Source: an uncultured Blautia sp. (GTDB lineage: Bacteria > Bacillota > Clostridia > Lachnospirales > Lachnospiraceae). Taken from it: DNA of 51,449 nucleotides. Position 1 is the stretch's first letter, and each line of letters opens with the position of its first letter. Position numbers and translations under genes: made by a program. The stretch covers positions 1-51,449 of the forward strand of contig CATXEA010000022.1 of NCBI GenBank assembly GCA_958367245.1. The letters are read 5' to 3'. Under the pieces are notes generated by a model. The model was not told the DNA's origin. It saw nothing but the letters and a program-made list of their open reading frames with translations, and did not search any database. Shown piece by piece: positions 8,902-16,583 of this stretch.

Positions 8902-8929
8902 TCTGTGGAACACATAAGTGTCCCACAGA
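8902..8929 (-). other. Intercistronic stem-loop between binding-protein and permease genes
   Basis: 12-bp arms (8902-8913 and 8918-8929; perfect in the minus-strand RNA with one G-U) and a 4-nt loop, with no U-tract after it. Such hairpins typically protect the upstream binding-protein mRNA from 3' decay, giving more binding protein than permease. Confidence 0.65.
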
Positions 8930-8938
8930 TTTATCTTA

Positions 8939-10297
8939 CTATTTTTCCGGCCACTGGACTTCTGTGATATCCGGATAACGCTCTTTAATTGCTGTTTCGA
9001 AATTAGATACGGCTTTTTCAAAATCAACTTTGTCATGGAAATAATCTGTAAAGGCATTCTGAATCAGCTCTACACATCCCTGATCGTAAGCGGAAAGAGG
9101 TGCAATCTGAATATTTTCCGCAACCGGTGCAAAATACTCAAATGGATTCTGTCCGCCAAGGAATGCAGATGCGAAATTCTCATCAGAGGTAGCCTCCTGC
9201 ATACCACTTCTCGTATTTGTAAAATCAGAATAATCCTGAGAAATTTTTAAAAGATTCTCTTTGTTTCCTGTCATCGCCATAATGATATCTTTTACATGTT
9301 CCGGATTATCTGTTCCCTGACATCCGTGGATATAAGAGCCGCCCCAGTTATATTCCTGAGGAGGGTTTGTAACAGCCCATGCTCCCTCTTCTCCATCCCA
9401 GTTAGGCTTGAGCACAAAGTCAATGCCCCATGCAGGAAGAAGAAATGCAAATACTTTTGACTTTGTTCCCATCGCTTTATTCCAGTCCGCATTGAACTGA
9501 CCTTTCACTGTTTCATCAAGATAACCTGCATCCAGCCATTCTTTGGAGTCATTTACCCAGTCCATAATTTTCTGGTCTACTCTGATTGTTGTTTCACCAG
9601 GTTTTACCCAGGATTCTTCAATGCTGTTTCCATAAAGGCGGAATGTATCTGCATAAGAAGAAAAAGTAAAGTATCCTTTCTCTTTTAATACCTCTGCAGT
9701 TTCCTTCGTTGTCTCCCAGTCCTTCATCTTTGCTCCGATTTCAACAGGATCGTCTGTTCCAAATACCTCTTTGGCAATATCACGACGATATACAAGAGTT
9801 CCCGGGCAGCACTGCCATGTAGCTCCTCTCTGTACTCCATTCTGGTCAGACGCACTTGTTTTTGTGAAATCATACTGATCTGCGAGGTCTTTCTCAGGAT
9901 CAATTCCAAGGTCTGTTAATGGCATCGCCACATCTGCATCCGCATCTACATATTTGTTTACATAGTCTGTCTCAGATAAGAAAATATCAACCTTATCATC
10001 TGCTGATGCATCTGCCTGATTCATCAGAGCTTCATCCAGTTTCTGCTGATAGACACCATCCTGATTCGGATTGATGATCCAGTGAATTTCTGTTCCGTCT
10101 TTTAATGTTGTCACTGTACCATCTTCAGAAGTTTTTTCTACTTCCGGATAAACCGCTTCGATTCTTTCACGGAATTCATTATTCCAGGAATAAATGTTAA
10201 TAACCTTTCCTTCATCTGCAGCCTGCACTGTTGCAGGAACCATTGTCGCTGCAGTCATAGCTGCTGCAAGTAACATTACAATTGCTTTTCTTTTCAT
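8939..10297 (-). CDS. Extracellular sugar-binding protein of ABC importer (no lipobox)
   Basis: The 452-residue family-1 type solute-binding protein delivers an oligosaccharide to the two permeases. Residues 1-27 form a Sec signal peptide ending VQA-A. The mature part starts KVINIYSWNNEF, typical of CUT1 binding proteins. There is no cysteine in the signal region, so it is not a lipoprotein, which is unusual for a Gram-positive binding protein. RBS GGAGG precedes the ATG. It is the first gene of the importer/GH3 operon, divergent from the AraC regulator. Confidence 0.9.
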   Translation of the reverse strand: MKRKAIVMLLAAAMTAATMVPATVQAADEGKVINIYSWNNEFRERIEAVYPEVEKTSEDGTVTTLKDGTEIHWIINPNQDGVYQQKLDEALMNQADASADDKVDIFLSETDYVNKYVDADADVAMPLTDLGIDPEKDLADQYDFTKTSASDQNGVQRGATWQCCPGTLVYRRDIAKEVFGTDDPVEIGAKMKDWETTKETAEVLKEKGYFTFSSYADTFRLYGNSIEESWVKPGETTIRVDQKIMDWVNDSKEWLDAGYLDETVKGQFNADWNKAMGTKSKVFAFLLPAWGIDFVLKPNWDGEEGAWAVTNPPQEYNWGGSYIHGCQGTDNPEHVKDIIMAMTGNKENLLKISQDYSDFTNTRSGMQEATSDENFASAFLGGQNPFEYFAPVAENIQIAPLSAYDQGCVELIQNAFTDYFHDKVDFEKAVSNFETAIKERYPDITEVQWPEK

Positions 10298-10381
10298 TAT
10301 TTTTTCCTCCTGTTTTATTTTTGGGACCGTTCGCTCTCCCTTTCATGCTTATACTATACATGTTTTCTAAAACATCTTATA

Positions 10382-10396
10382 TTACAATAATTGTAA
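10382..10396. promoter_or_regulatory. Perfect 15-bp palindrome at the araC-type promoter
   Basis: TTACAAT-A-ATTGTAA is a perfect palindrome. Its right half is the -35 (TTGTAA) of the regulator promoter, so a protein bound here would block regulator transcription. It may be an autoregulation site. Confidence 0.5.
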
Positions 10397-10419
10397 AAAT
10401 ATCAAATTCATGATATAAT
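10391..10419 (+). promoter_or_regulatory. Probable promoter of the AraC-family regulator
   Basis: TTGTAA (10391-10396), a 17-bp spacer and TATAAT (10414-10419) lie 46 bp upstream of the regulator ATG. The spacer is occupied by the 29-bp motif shared with the GH94 operon. Confidence 0.65.
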
Positions 10420-10423
10420 TTCA
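10395..10423. promoter_or_regulatory. Shared beta-glucan-locus motif, copy 1
   Basis: This 29-bp block matches 16463-16491 at 26 positions. Its core is an inverted repeat, ATATCA-n6-TGATAT-like. The near edge is 98 bp from the binding-protein ATG and 87 bp from the GH94 ATG for copy 2, in the same orientation. It is a good candidate for the binding site of the AraC regulator encoded here. Confidence 0.65.
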
Positions 10424-10464
10424 AAAAATATTTTCTATTCATTTTTTATCAAAGAGGTGTTTTT

Positions 10465-11238
10465 ATGGACTTATCAAAAGAATGGTATCGTAAAGAAGCT
10501 CTTGTCTCCGAAGAAGAACAGACACACCGCACCACTAACGAAGAAAATAACTTCTTTCAGGCAGTCTGTAACGGTGACATCAACGCAGTTCGAAAAAACT
10601 GCGAAGAAAAGCGTTTTCAGGCTTCCGACGGTGTCGGAATTCTTTCGCGCAATCCCGTCACAAATATGAAATACCACTTTGTTATTTCCGTTGCGTTAAT
10701 AACAAGACTGTGCTCCAATAACGGAATGGAAATGGAACAGGCCTTTCGCCTCAGTGATTTTTACATACTAAAACTTGATTACCTTAATGCTGTCGAAGAT
10801 ATTGTTGCCCTTCATGACAAAATGGTGCTTGATTTTACCGGAAAAATGCGTCTTCTCCGAAAAAATGCAGGAACCTCCAAACCTATTACTGCCTGTCTTG
10901 ATTACATTTATATACACATTAAAGAGCGCATAACCATTGAAGATCTGGCTGCACATACAGACTTATCACCAAGCTACCTCTCCCGTCTTTTCAAGGAGGA
11001 AATCGGCATTTCTGTCAGCGACTATATTCGCGAGCAGAAAATCGAAAAGGCTCAACATCTTCTTAAATTCTGTGACTACAGCCTGATCGACATTGCCAAT
11101 TACCTCTCTTTCTCTTCTCAGAGCCATTTCATCCAAACTTTCCGAAAGCTGACTGGAATGACTCCGAAGAAATACCGGGATTTGAATTATTCTTCTGCAT
11201 GGGAGCTGAAAGAATCTTACAATAAATCAGAATCATGA
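10465..11238 (+). CDS. AraC-family transcriptional regulator of the beta-glucan locus
   Basis: The 257-residue protein has a C-terminal AraC DNA-binding domain (about 150-245) with two helix-turn-helices: ITIEDLAAHTDLSPSYLSRL, then SLIDIANYLSFSSQSHFIQT followed by FRKLTGMTPKKYR. The N-terminal 140 residues are helical and do not form a recognisable cupin sensor; YesN-type and surface-antigen regulators have similar sensors. RBS AGAGGTG. It is divergent from the importer operon and convergent with the GH94 operon. Its TGA directly abuts the TGA of that operon within TCATGA. It most likely activates both flanking operons when beta-gluco-oligosaccharides are present; this is inferred from position and the shared motif. 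Confidence 0.88.
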   Translation: MDLSKEWYRKEALVSEEEQTHRTTNEENNFFQAVCNGDINAVRKNCEEKRFQASDGVGILSRNPVTNMKYHFVISVALITRLCSNNGMEMEQAFRLSDFYILKLDYLNAVEDIVALHDKMVLDFTGKMRLLRKNAGTSKPITACLDYIYIHIKERITIEDLAAHTDLSPSYLSRLFKEEIGISVSDYIREQKIEKAQHLLKFCDYSLIDIANYLSFSSQSHFIQTFRKLTGMTPKKYRDLNYSSAWELKESYNKSES

Positions 11239-13647
11239 CATTTTCAATTCAATTTCTGTCCATTCTGTAAGGAATTTTTCCGGAATATAATCGCCCTCCA
11301 TTTGCTCTCCATTTACGAGAAGCTTGACGCATCCTGATTGTACGTGCTTTTCATTAGAAACCACAATATGCAAATGTTTTCCCCTGAAATCTTTTTCTAT
11401 TTCAAATCCATCCCATTCTTCCGGGATGGATGGGGAAATTCTAAGTCCGTAAAAGTCAGGGCGAATTCCCATAATTCCCTCTACACAACCTACCATAACG
11501 GTAGAAGCAGTTCCTGTCAACCAATGTACGTGAGAGCGACCAAAGTGTGAACTTGCCTTTCCCTCTGTAAACTGTCCATAGCAATATGGCTCCAGTTTTC
11601 TGATTTCCGCACGGTCATTCTGTGCTGCAGGAGCATTTTCTTTAAAATACATAAACGCTCTGTTTCCATGACCAAGAAGAGCTTCTGCAAGAATGAGCCA
11701 ACCCTGAGACTGAGAGAAAATCCCTGCGTTTTCCTTTGTTCCAGCGTTATAAATAACAGCAAGCGCACCGTCAAAGGCGTGTTTATGATATGGTGGATCC
11801 ATCAGAATCGCTCCATATTCCGTATTCAGGTTTTCATAAACCTTTTCAAGGGCTTTCTCCGCCTGACTCTCAGATGCAAATCCGCTGATTACAGACCAGC
11901 TTTGAGGGTTCAGCCACATATTTGCTTCCGGCGCTTCCCTGTTTCCGATTACTTCACCCTCCTCAGTAAATCCTCTGATAAACCGATCTTCGTTCCAGCA
12001 TAATTTATTCAAGATTCCCCCAAGTTTCTCCTGCTTTTCTTCCAGATAGGCGATATATTCTGTATCTCCCTTATATTCTGCAAACTTTTTCAGAATCGTC
12101 ATCGCCAGATAAAACTGTAACGCTACAAAAGTAGATTCCCCGTTTTTTCCCAAACGAAGACAGTCATTCCAGTCTGCATACAGACCTGCCGGCATTCCAT
12201 GCGGTCCCATATGATTCAGTGAAAATTCAACAGCTCTCTTCAAATGCTCATAAACAGTACCCTCTCCTTTGTTTGCAAAAGGAATTACTTCATCCACAAA
12301 TGAAAGATTTCCTGATTCTGAAATATATTTGTAAACTGTAGGGAATAACCACAACGCATCATCCGCACGATATGCAGGATGTCCAGTTTCCTTCACATAG
12401 GATGCGTCGTCCGGCGTATCTTCATGTCCTGCATTATGAGTAAACTTTACAAGAGGCAGTCCACCTCCGTTATCCACCTGAGCCGACAACATGAAACGGA
12501 TCTTATCCACTGCCATCTCAGGTGCAAGGTGTATAATTCCCTGTATATCCTGCACAGTATCTCTATAACCATATCCATTACGCAGACCACAGTATGTAAA
12601 AGAAGCCGCTCTGGACCAGATAAATGTCATAAAGCAGTTATATGCATTCCAGGTATTAATCATAGTATCAAATTCCGGGCTTGGTGTTTTTACCTGAAAA
12701 TGAGATAACTTTCCGTGCCAGTATGCAATAATCTCCTCCAGTTCCCGATTGCATACTTCCTCTGGATATTCATATCTTTCCATTATCATTTTTGCTTCTT
12801 CGTTATACTTCATGCCAAGTAAAAATGTCAGAATTTTTTCCTCTCCGGGTTTCAGCATAATTTCTGATGTCAGCGCTCCACATCCATTCTCACTGCAGCT
12901 TAACTCATTTCCAAGATTTCCATTTTCCACACCGACCGGATTTCCATATCCGTGATATCTTCCGAGAAATTTTTCTCTATCCCCGCAATATGAAGCAACT
13001 TCACTTCCTGCAAGTCCGAAAAATCTCTCCACAACAACTTTATCGTCTACGTCCTTTCCATCTTCAATCCCATCCAGATTTCCATGAACTAAATGTCTGA
13101 TTCTGTTTTCCTCAAAAAGCGTCCGTGTAATAAACTGGGAATACTGAAGATTCACCTGATCCTGCTCATAATTGCTGTTATTTGTAAATTCGGCATATCC
13201 TGTAATACTCAGATTTCTGTCCTCTTCTGAATTATTCTTTACTTTTAAACACCAGACCTCATATTCCTTATCCAGAGGCACATAATAAAGCGCCTCTGTG
13301 TGAATTCCGACATAGTCTGCGCAAATTCTTGTATATCCTGTTCCATGACAGCATTTACTTTTGTAGTCTTCTGTATTCTTTCCAACCGGCTGCCAGGATG
13401 CTGACCAATAATCTTTCCTATCATTGTCACGAATATAAATATAACGTCCCGGCTGATCAAAGCCGTTAAACACATAACGAATAATGCGCCCGTCAGCTCC
13501 AGATTTTGCAAAGCTGTATCCTCCTGCATTGTTGGAAATTACTGCCCCGTATTTTGGCGATCCCAAATAGTTTGCCCATGGGGCCGGAGTATCTGGTCTT
13601 GTTATTACATATTCTCTTCTTTCATCATCAAAATAACCATACTGCAT
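11233..13647 (-). CDS. GH94 cellobiose phosphorylase
   Basis: The 804-residue cytosolic enzyme is close in length and sequence to known cellobiose phosphorylases. Its start QYGYFDDERREYVITRPDTP matches the family opening FGFFDD..EYVIT, followed by PWANYLG and NNAGGYSF. The catalytic Asp lies in ADWNDCLRLG (about residue 492). Downstream motifs include WLNPQSWSVISG and SSHFGRSHVHWLTG. It converts cellobiose and phosphate into glucose-1-phosphate and glucose, saving one ATP. It is the second gene of a two-gene operon, 26 bp after the other GH94 gene, with RBS AGGAGG. A related beta-1,4 acceptor range cannot be ruled out. Confidence 0.88.
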   Translation of the reverse strand: MQYGYFDDERREYVITRPDTPAPWANYLGSPKYGAVISNNAGGYSFAKSGADGRIIRYVFNGFDQPGRYIYIRDNDRKDYWSASWQPVGKNTEDYKSKCCHGTGYTRICADYVGIHTEALYYVPLDKEYEVWCLKVKNNSEEDRNLSITGYAEFTNNSNYEQDQVNLQYSQFITRTLFEENRIRHLVHGNLDGIEDGKDVDDKVVVERFFGLAGSEVASYCGDREKFLGRYHGYGNPVGVENGNLGNELSCSENGCGALTSEIMLKPGEEKILTFLLGMKYNEEAKMIMERYEYPEEVCNRELEEIIAYWHGKLSHFQVKTPSPEFDTMINTWNAYNCFMTFIWSRAASFTYCGLRNGYGYRDTVQDIQGIIHLAPEMAVDKIRFMLSAQVDNGGGLPLVKFTHNAGHEDTPDDASYVKETGHPAYRADDALWLFPTVYKYISESGNLSFVDEVIPFANKGEGTVYEHLKRAVEFSLNHMGPHGMPAGLYADWNDCLRLGKNGESTFVALQFYLAMTILKKFAEYKGDTEYIAYLEEKQEKLGGILNKLCWNEDRFIRGFTEEGEVIGNREAPEANMWLNPQSWSVISGFASESQAEKALEKVYENLNTEYGAILMDPPYHKHAFDGALAVIYNAGTKENAGIFSQSQGWLILAEALLGHGNRAFMYFKENAPAAQNDRAEIRKLEPYCYGQFTEGKASSHFGRSHVHWLTGTASTVMVGCVEGIMGIRPDFYGLRISPSIPEEWDGFEIEKDFRGKHLHIVVSNEKHVQSGCVKLLVNGEQMEGDYIPEKFLTEWTEIELKMS

Positions 13648-13673
13648 TTTATTTTTCCTCCTTTTTGTACCTT

Positions 13674-16376
13674 TTATCTATCCAATACAATCTCTATTTT
13701 GTGTACAGACTCATTATCAAGCGCTTTAATCGTACTTTTTTCGATAAAAGCTTCAAATTCCGTATGCTTTATTTCACTCTTATTACAGAAAGCTTTTCTG
13801 ATGCAATAATCTCCATATTGTAATTTTTGTACATTATAATAAACAACCTCGAATTTCTTTTCTCCAAAAGTAAGTCTGATAATGGCACATCCTTCTTCGT
13901 CAAATTGCTCTCGCATAAGCTTTGGACATACTGTTAAAATTCCCGTTCTGCCATGTACACCAAATACCTCTGTTATCATTGTCATCATATACCAGCTTGC
14001 CGCTCCTGTCAGATAGTGATACATTCCCCTTCCTGTACTGTTAAAATATTCCGGTATCCCCGGATAAATTTTACTGGTTTCAAAATTCAACGCAGTATCT
14101 GCCAATGTCTGAAGCGCTTTATATCCTTCTTTTACAAACCCTCTCTTATAAAGGGCATTGGCATACATCACTGTCATATGTGAAAAAACAGCTCCGTTTT
14201 CTTTTTCGCCATATGCAAAGCCAAACATTCTTCCCATATCGAATTTTAATTCATGGAAATCTGTATTCAGCCTGTATCCGCCAATTTCTGACCTATAAAG
14301 ATAATGATCTGCTCCTGCACAGATTTTTGAAATCTGACCTTTATCCGCAGTACCGCTCATTATTGCAAACACCTGCCCGGTAAGCATCATCCTCACGCCA
14401 CTGTCAAAAAATCCTTCCACTGCATTTTTATTGTCATCATAATAACTGTTAAACCATCCTTCGCCTTCTTCTCCTTCAATCCACTCTTGCTTTCTGATAT
14501 GCTCCATCATCCAATCCGCTTTACCGTTAAGATTTTTAATCAACTCTTTCACGGATATAAGCGACTTTCTACCGCTGATGCAATGCCTGCTGCATTTCAG
14601 ATATTTCTTCAAAAGCTTTTTCTTTTCTTCTGTATTTTCATATAATTCACACCCTTCTGCTAAAAGGGGAACTGCCTCTTCCATAAATTCTATCTTTTCA
14701 TACCCTGACTGCTTTTGAAGCGTTTCCAAGCACCGTGCCAGTTCTTTCATATTTCCCGCATAGGCACAGGTAAATGCAACACTCTCTCCGTTGTTTGACG
14801 CCATATCCAAAGCATCATTCCAGTCTGCGCCTCTCAGCAACATTTCATTGTGTTCACCGACCTCATAAAATGCACATAAATGTTCAATGAGAAGATGTTC
14901 GAGTACCGTTCCCCTGTAAATTTCACCATCTTCTCTCCTCTGACACATTCCATATGTTTCACTCCAGACTGCATCTATATCATGTCCACGCATAGACTGT
15001 GCATCCTTAAAATATGTTTCCTCTTCCAGAAGAATTTCTATATCACCAGTCTGATCAATATAAAGCTTTGTCGTCATAAATGGCCAGACTGCGTGATCCA
15101 TCCATACACGACTGATTCCATTTCTATCTGCAATAAAATTCCCCTGACCATGCCCTATAATTGTGGCATTTGTTCCATCAATTCGAACTCCTCCGTAATT
15201 TTTCAATATCATAGTTCGAACATCTCCCGGTTCCATTAGCAACAACGACAGACAATCCTGCCACAAATCTCTCCATCCTCTTCCGCCCCGTCCATAATCA
15301 TGATGCGGTAAAAAAGAACATCCGTAAATTCTTCTAAGAAATGGCTGGAAGCTTACCCAACGCATAAATAAATCAAATCTGTTGTTTCCGGTGTAATAAG
15401 AAACATTTACCTTATTTTTCCAATAGTTTTGTGTTTCCTCAAGAAGCAAGTCTGACTTTTCCGAATTTCCATATGCTTCAACGATTCGATCTGCATCTTT
15501 TTCTTCCTCTGTAATTCCTGCAAAGATCACATACTCTGCAGTCTGTCCCGGCGTCAGAGTAACTTCTTCAAATTTAATTCCTCCCAGAGCTTCTTTCCCT
15601 TCTGCTGCCGCTCCCTCCGGCACTCCCGGATAATTCTCATATACTGCTCTTGGACGTGTAAATGTTCCTCCTTCTCCAAGGAAACCTTCTGTTATAGGAT
15701 AAAAGGATTCTGGTGCCAGACCATTTTCCATAACTCCCTGTACAAAGTAAATCTTATGATTCTTTCTATGACCTTTTTCATCAAAAGACATAGTAGGCTT
15801 TACGAAAACCCCATATTTCCCCGTTTTGACTCTGTGAAGCATAGATGTAACATTTCTGTGATCACGAATATTATCTGCACTTCTTCCATAAATCGGTATC
15901 GCTGCAATAAATGTTATTTTCCGGTTCGTTTTTGCCAGATTTTTAATTTTAATTTTAATAACCTCTGTATTTTCATTTACCGGCACAAATGACGTTATTT
16001 CAGATTTTAACTCGTATTTATCAGACATCCTTTTTACTGTGTGACACATGAAACCCGCAGTAAGCTCACTTTGCTCCTGTTTATCCGTAAACTTCAAATT
16101 TTCCGCCTCTGCAGAAGCCCCTGTTGCAGACCAGCATCCGATTCCCTCAATCACACACCAGAAGTTCCTTGTAGAACGGTTATTATGAAGATTCTCCACA
16201 CTCACCGGTTCTAAAAGAAAGGTTTCCTGATCTATTTTGCTGTCACCTCCCATATTAGGAGTTACCGCACTTTTCAACCCTTTTTCTCCTGCTATCGGGA
16301 AGTAAAGTCCGCTGTAATTTTCAGGATTCTTAATTGTAAAAGCTCCATCTTCTCCTGTGAAGTGAATTTTACTCAT
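13674..16376 (-). CDS. GH94 glycoside phosphorylase, laminaribiose phosphorylase-like
   Basis: The 900-residue enzyme is a second, distantly related GH94 member. Visible family motifs are YGRGGRGWRDLWQD, the catalytic-type RGADWNDALDMA (Asp518), EGEGWFNSYYDDN and YHYLTGAASWYM. The length and the N-terminal segment (SGLYFPIAGEKGLKSAVTP) fit laminaribiose-type phosphorylases better than cellobiose (about 810) or cellodextrin (about 980) enzymes. The predicted reaction is phosphorolysis of a beta-1,3-linked glucose disaccharide. With the cellobiose enzyme it could clear both linkages of mixed-linkage cereal beta-glucan. It is the first gene of its operon. The linkage is an inference. Confidence 0.8.
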   Translation of the reverse strand: MSKIHFTGEDGAFTIKNPENYSGLYFPIAGEKGLKSAVTPNMGGDSKIDQETFLLEPVSVENLHNNRSTRNFWCVIEGIGCWSATGASAEAENLKFTDKQEQSELTAGFMCHTVKRMSDKYELKSEITSFVPVNENTEVIKIKIKNLAKTNRKITFIAAIPIYGRSADNIRDHRNVTSMLHRVKTGKYGVFVKPTMSFDEKGHRKNHKIYFVQGVMENGLAPESFYPITEGFLGEGGTFTRPRAVYENYPGVPEGAAAEGKEALGGIKFEEVTLTPGQTAEYVIFAGITEEEKDADRIVEAYGNSEKSDLLLEETQNYWKNKVNVSYYTGNNRFDLFMRWVSFQPFLRRIYGCSFLPHHDYGRGGRGWRDLWQDCLSLLLMEPGDVRTMILKNYGGVRIDGTNATIIGHGQGNFIADRNGISRVWMDHAVWPFMTTKLYIDQTGDIEILLEEETYFKDAQSMRGHDIDAVWSETYGMCQRREDGEIYRGTVLEHLLIEHLCAFYEVGEHNEMLLRGADWNDALDMASNNGESVAFTCAYAGNMKELARCLETLQKQSGYEKIEFMEEAVPLLAEGCELYENTEEKKKLLKKYLKCSRHCISGRKSLISVKELIKNLNGKADWMMEHIRKQEWIEGEEGEGWFNSYYDDNKNAVEGFFDSGVRMMLTGQVFAIMSGTADKGQISKICAGADHYLYRSEIGGYRLNTDFHELKFDMGRMFGFAYGEKENGAVFSHMTVMYANALYKRGFVKEGYKALQTLADTALNFETSKIYPGIPEYFNSTGRGMYHYLTGAASWYMMTMITEVFGVHGRTGILTVCPKLMREQFDEEGCAIIRLTFGEKKFEVVYYNVQKLQYGDYCIRKAFCNKSEIKHTEFEAFIEKSTIKALDNESVHKIEIVLDR

Positions 16377-16462
16377 CTGATTTCCCTCCTATACTCATAC
16401 CACACTGTATTTTATGATTTATGTTACAAAAAAAAATGGGAAATAAAAATCAAATTGATAGG

Positions 16463-16491
16463 AAAAATATCAGATTTATGATATATTTTCA
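16463..16491. promoter_or_regulatory. Shared beta-glucan-locus motif, copy 2
   Basis: 26 of 29 bases match 10395-10423, in the same orientation and at a similar distance (87 bp) from the ATG of the first GH94 gene. It is the probable regulator-binding site of the GH94 operon. Confidence 0.65.
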
Positions 16492-16493
16492 TG

Positions 16494-16533
16494 CAAAAAA
16501 AGCTGCGGGAAGCCTTAACCTTTTCCCGCAACT
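16494..16533 (-). terminator. Terminator of the FtsX-type exporter operon
   Basis: 11-bp GC-rich arms (16501-16511 and 16523-16533, one G-U) are followed by seven U on the minus strand, 51 bp after the permease stop codon. Confidence 0.85.
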
Positions 16534-16583
16534 TGAATCCTATGACTCAAAATCTCTTCACAATATTCCCATTTCTCCCCCTC

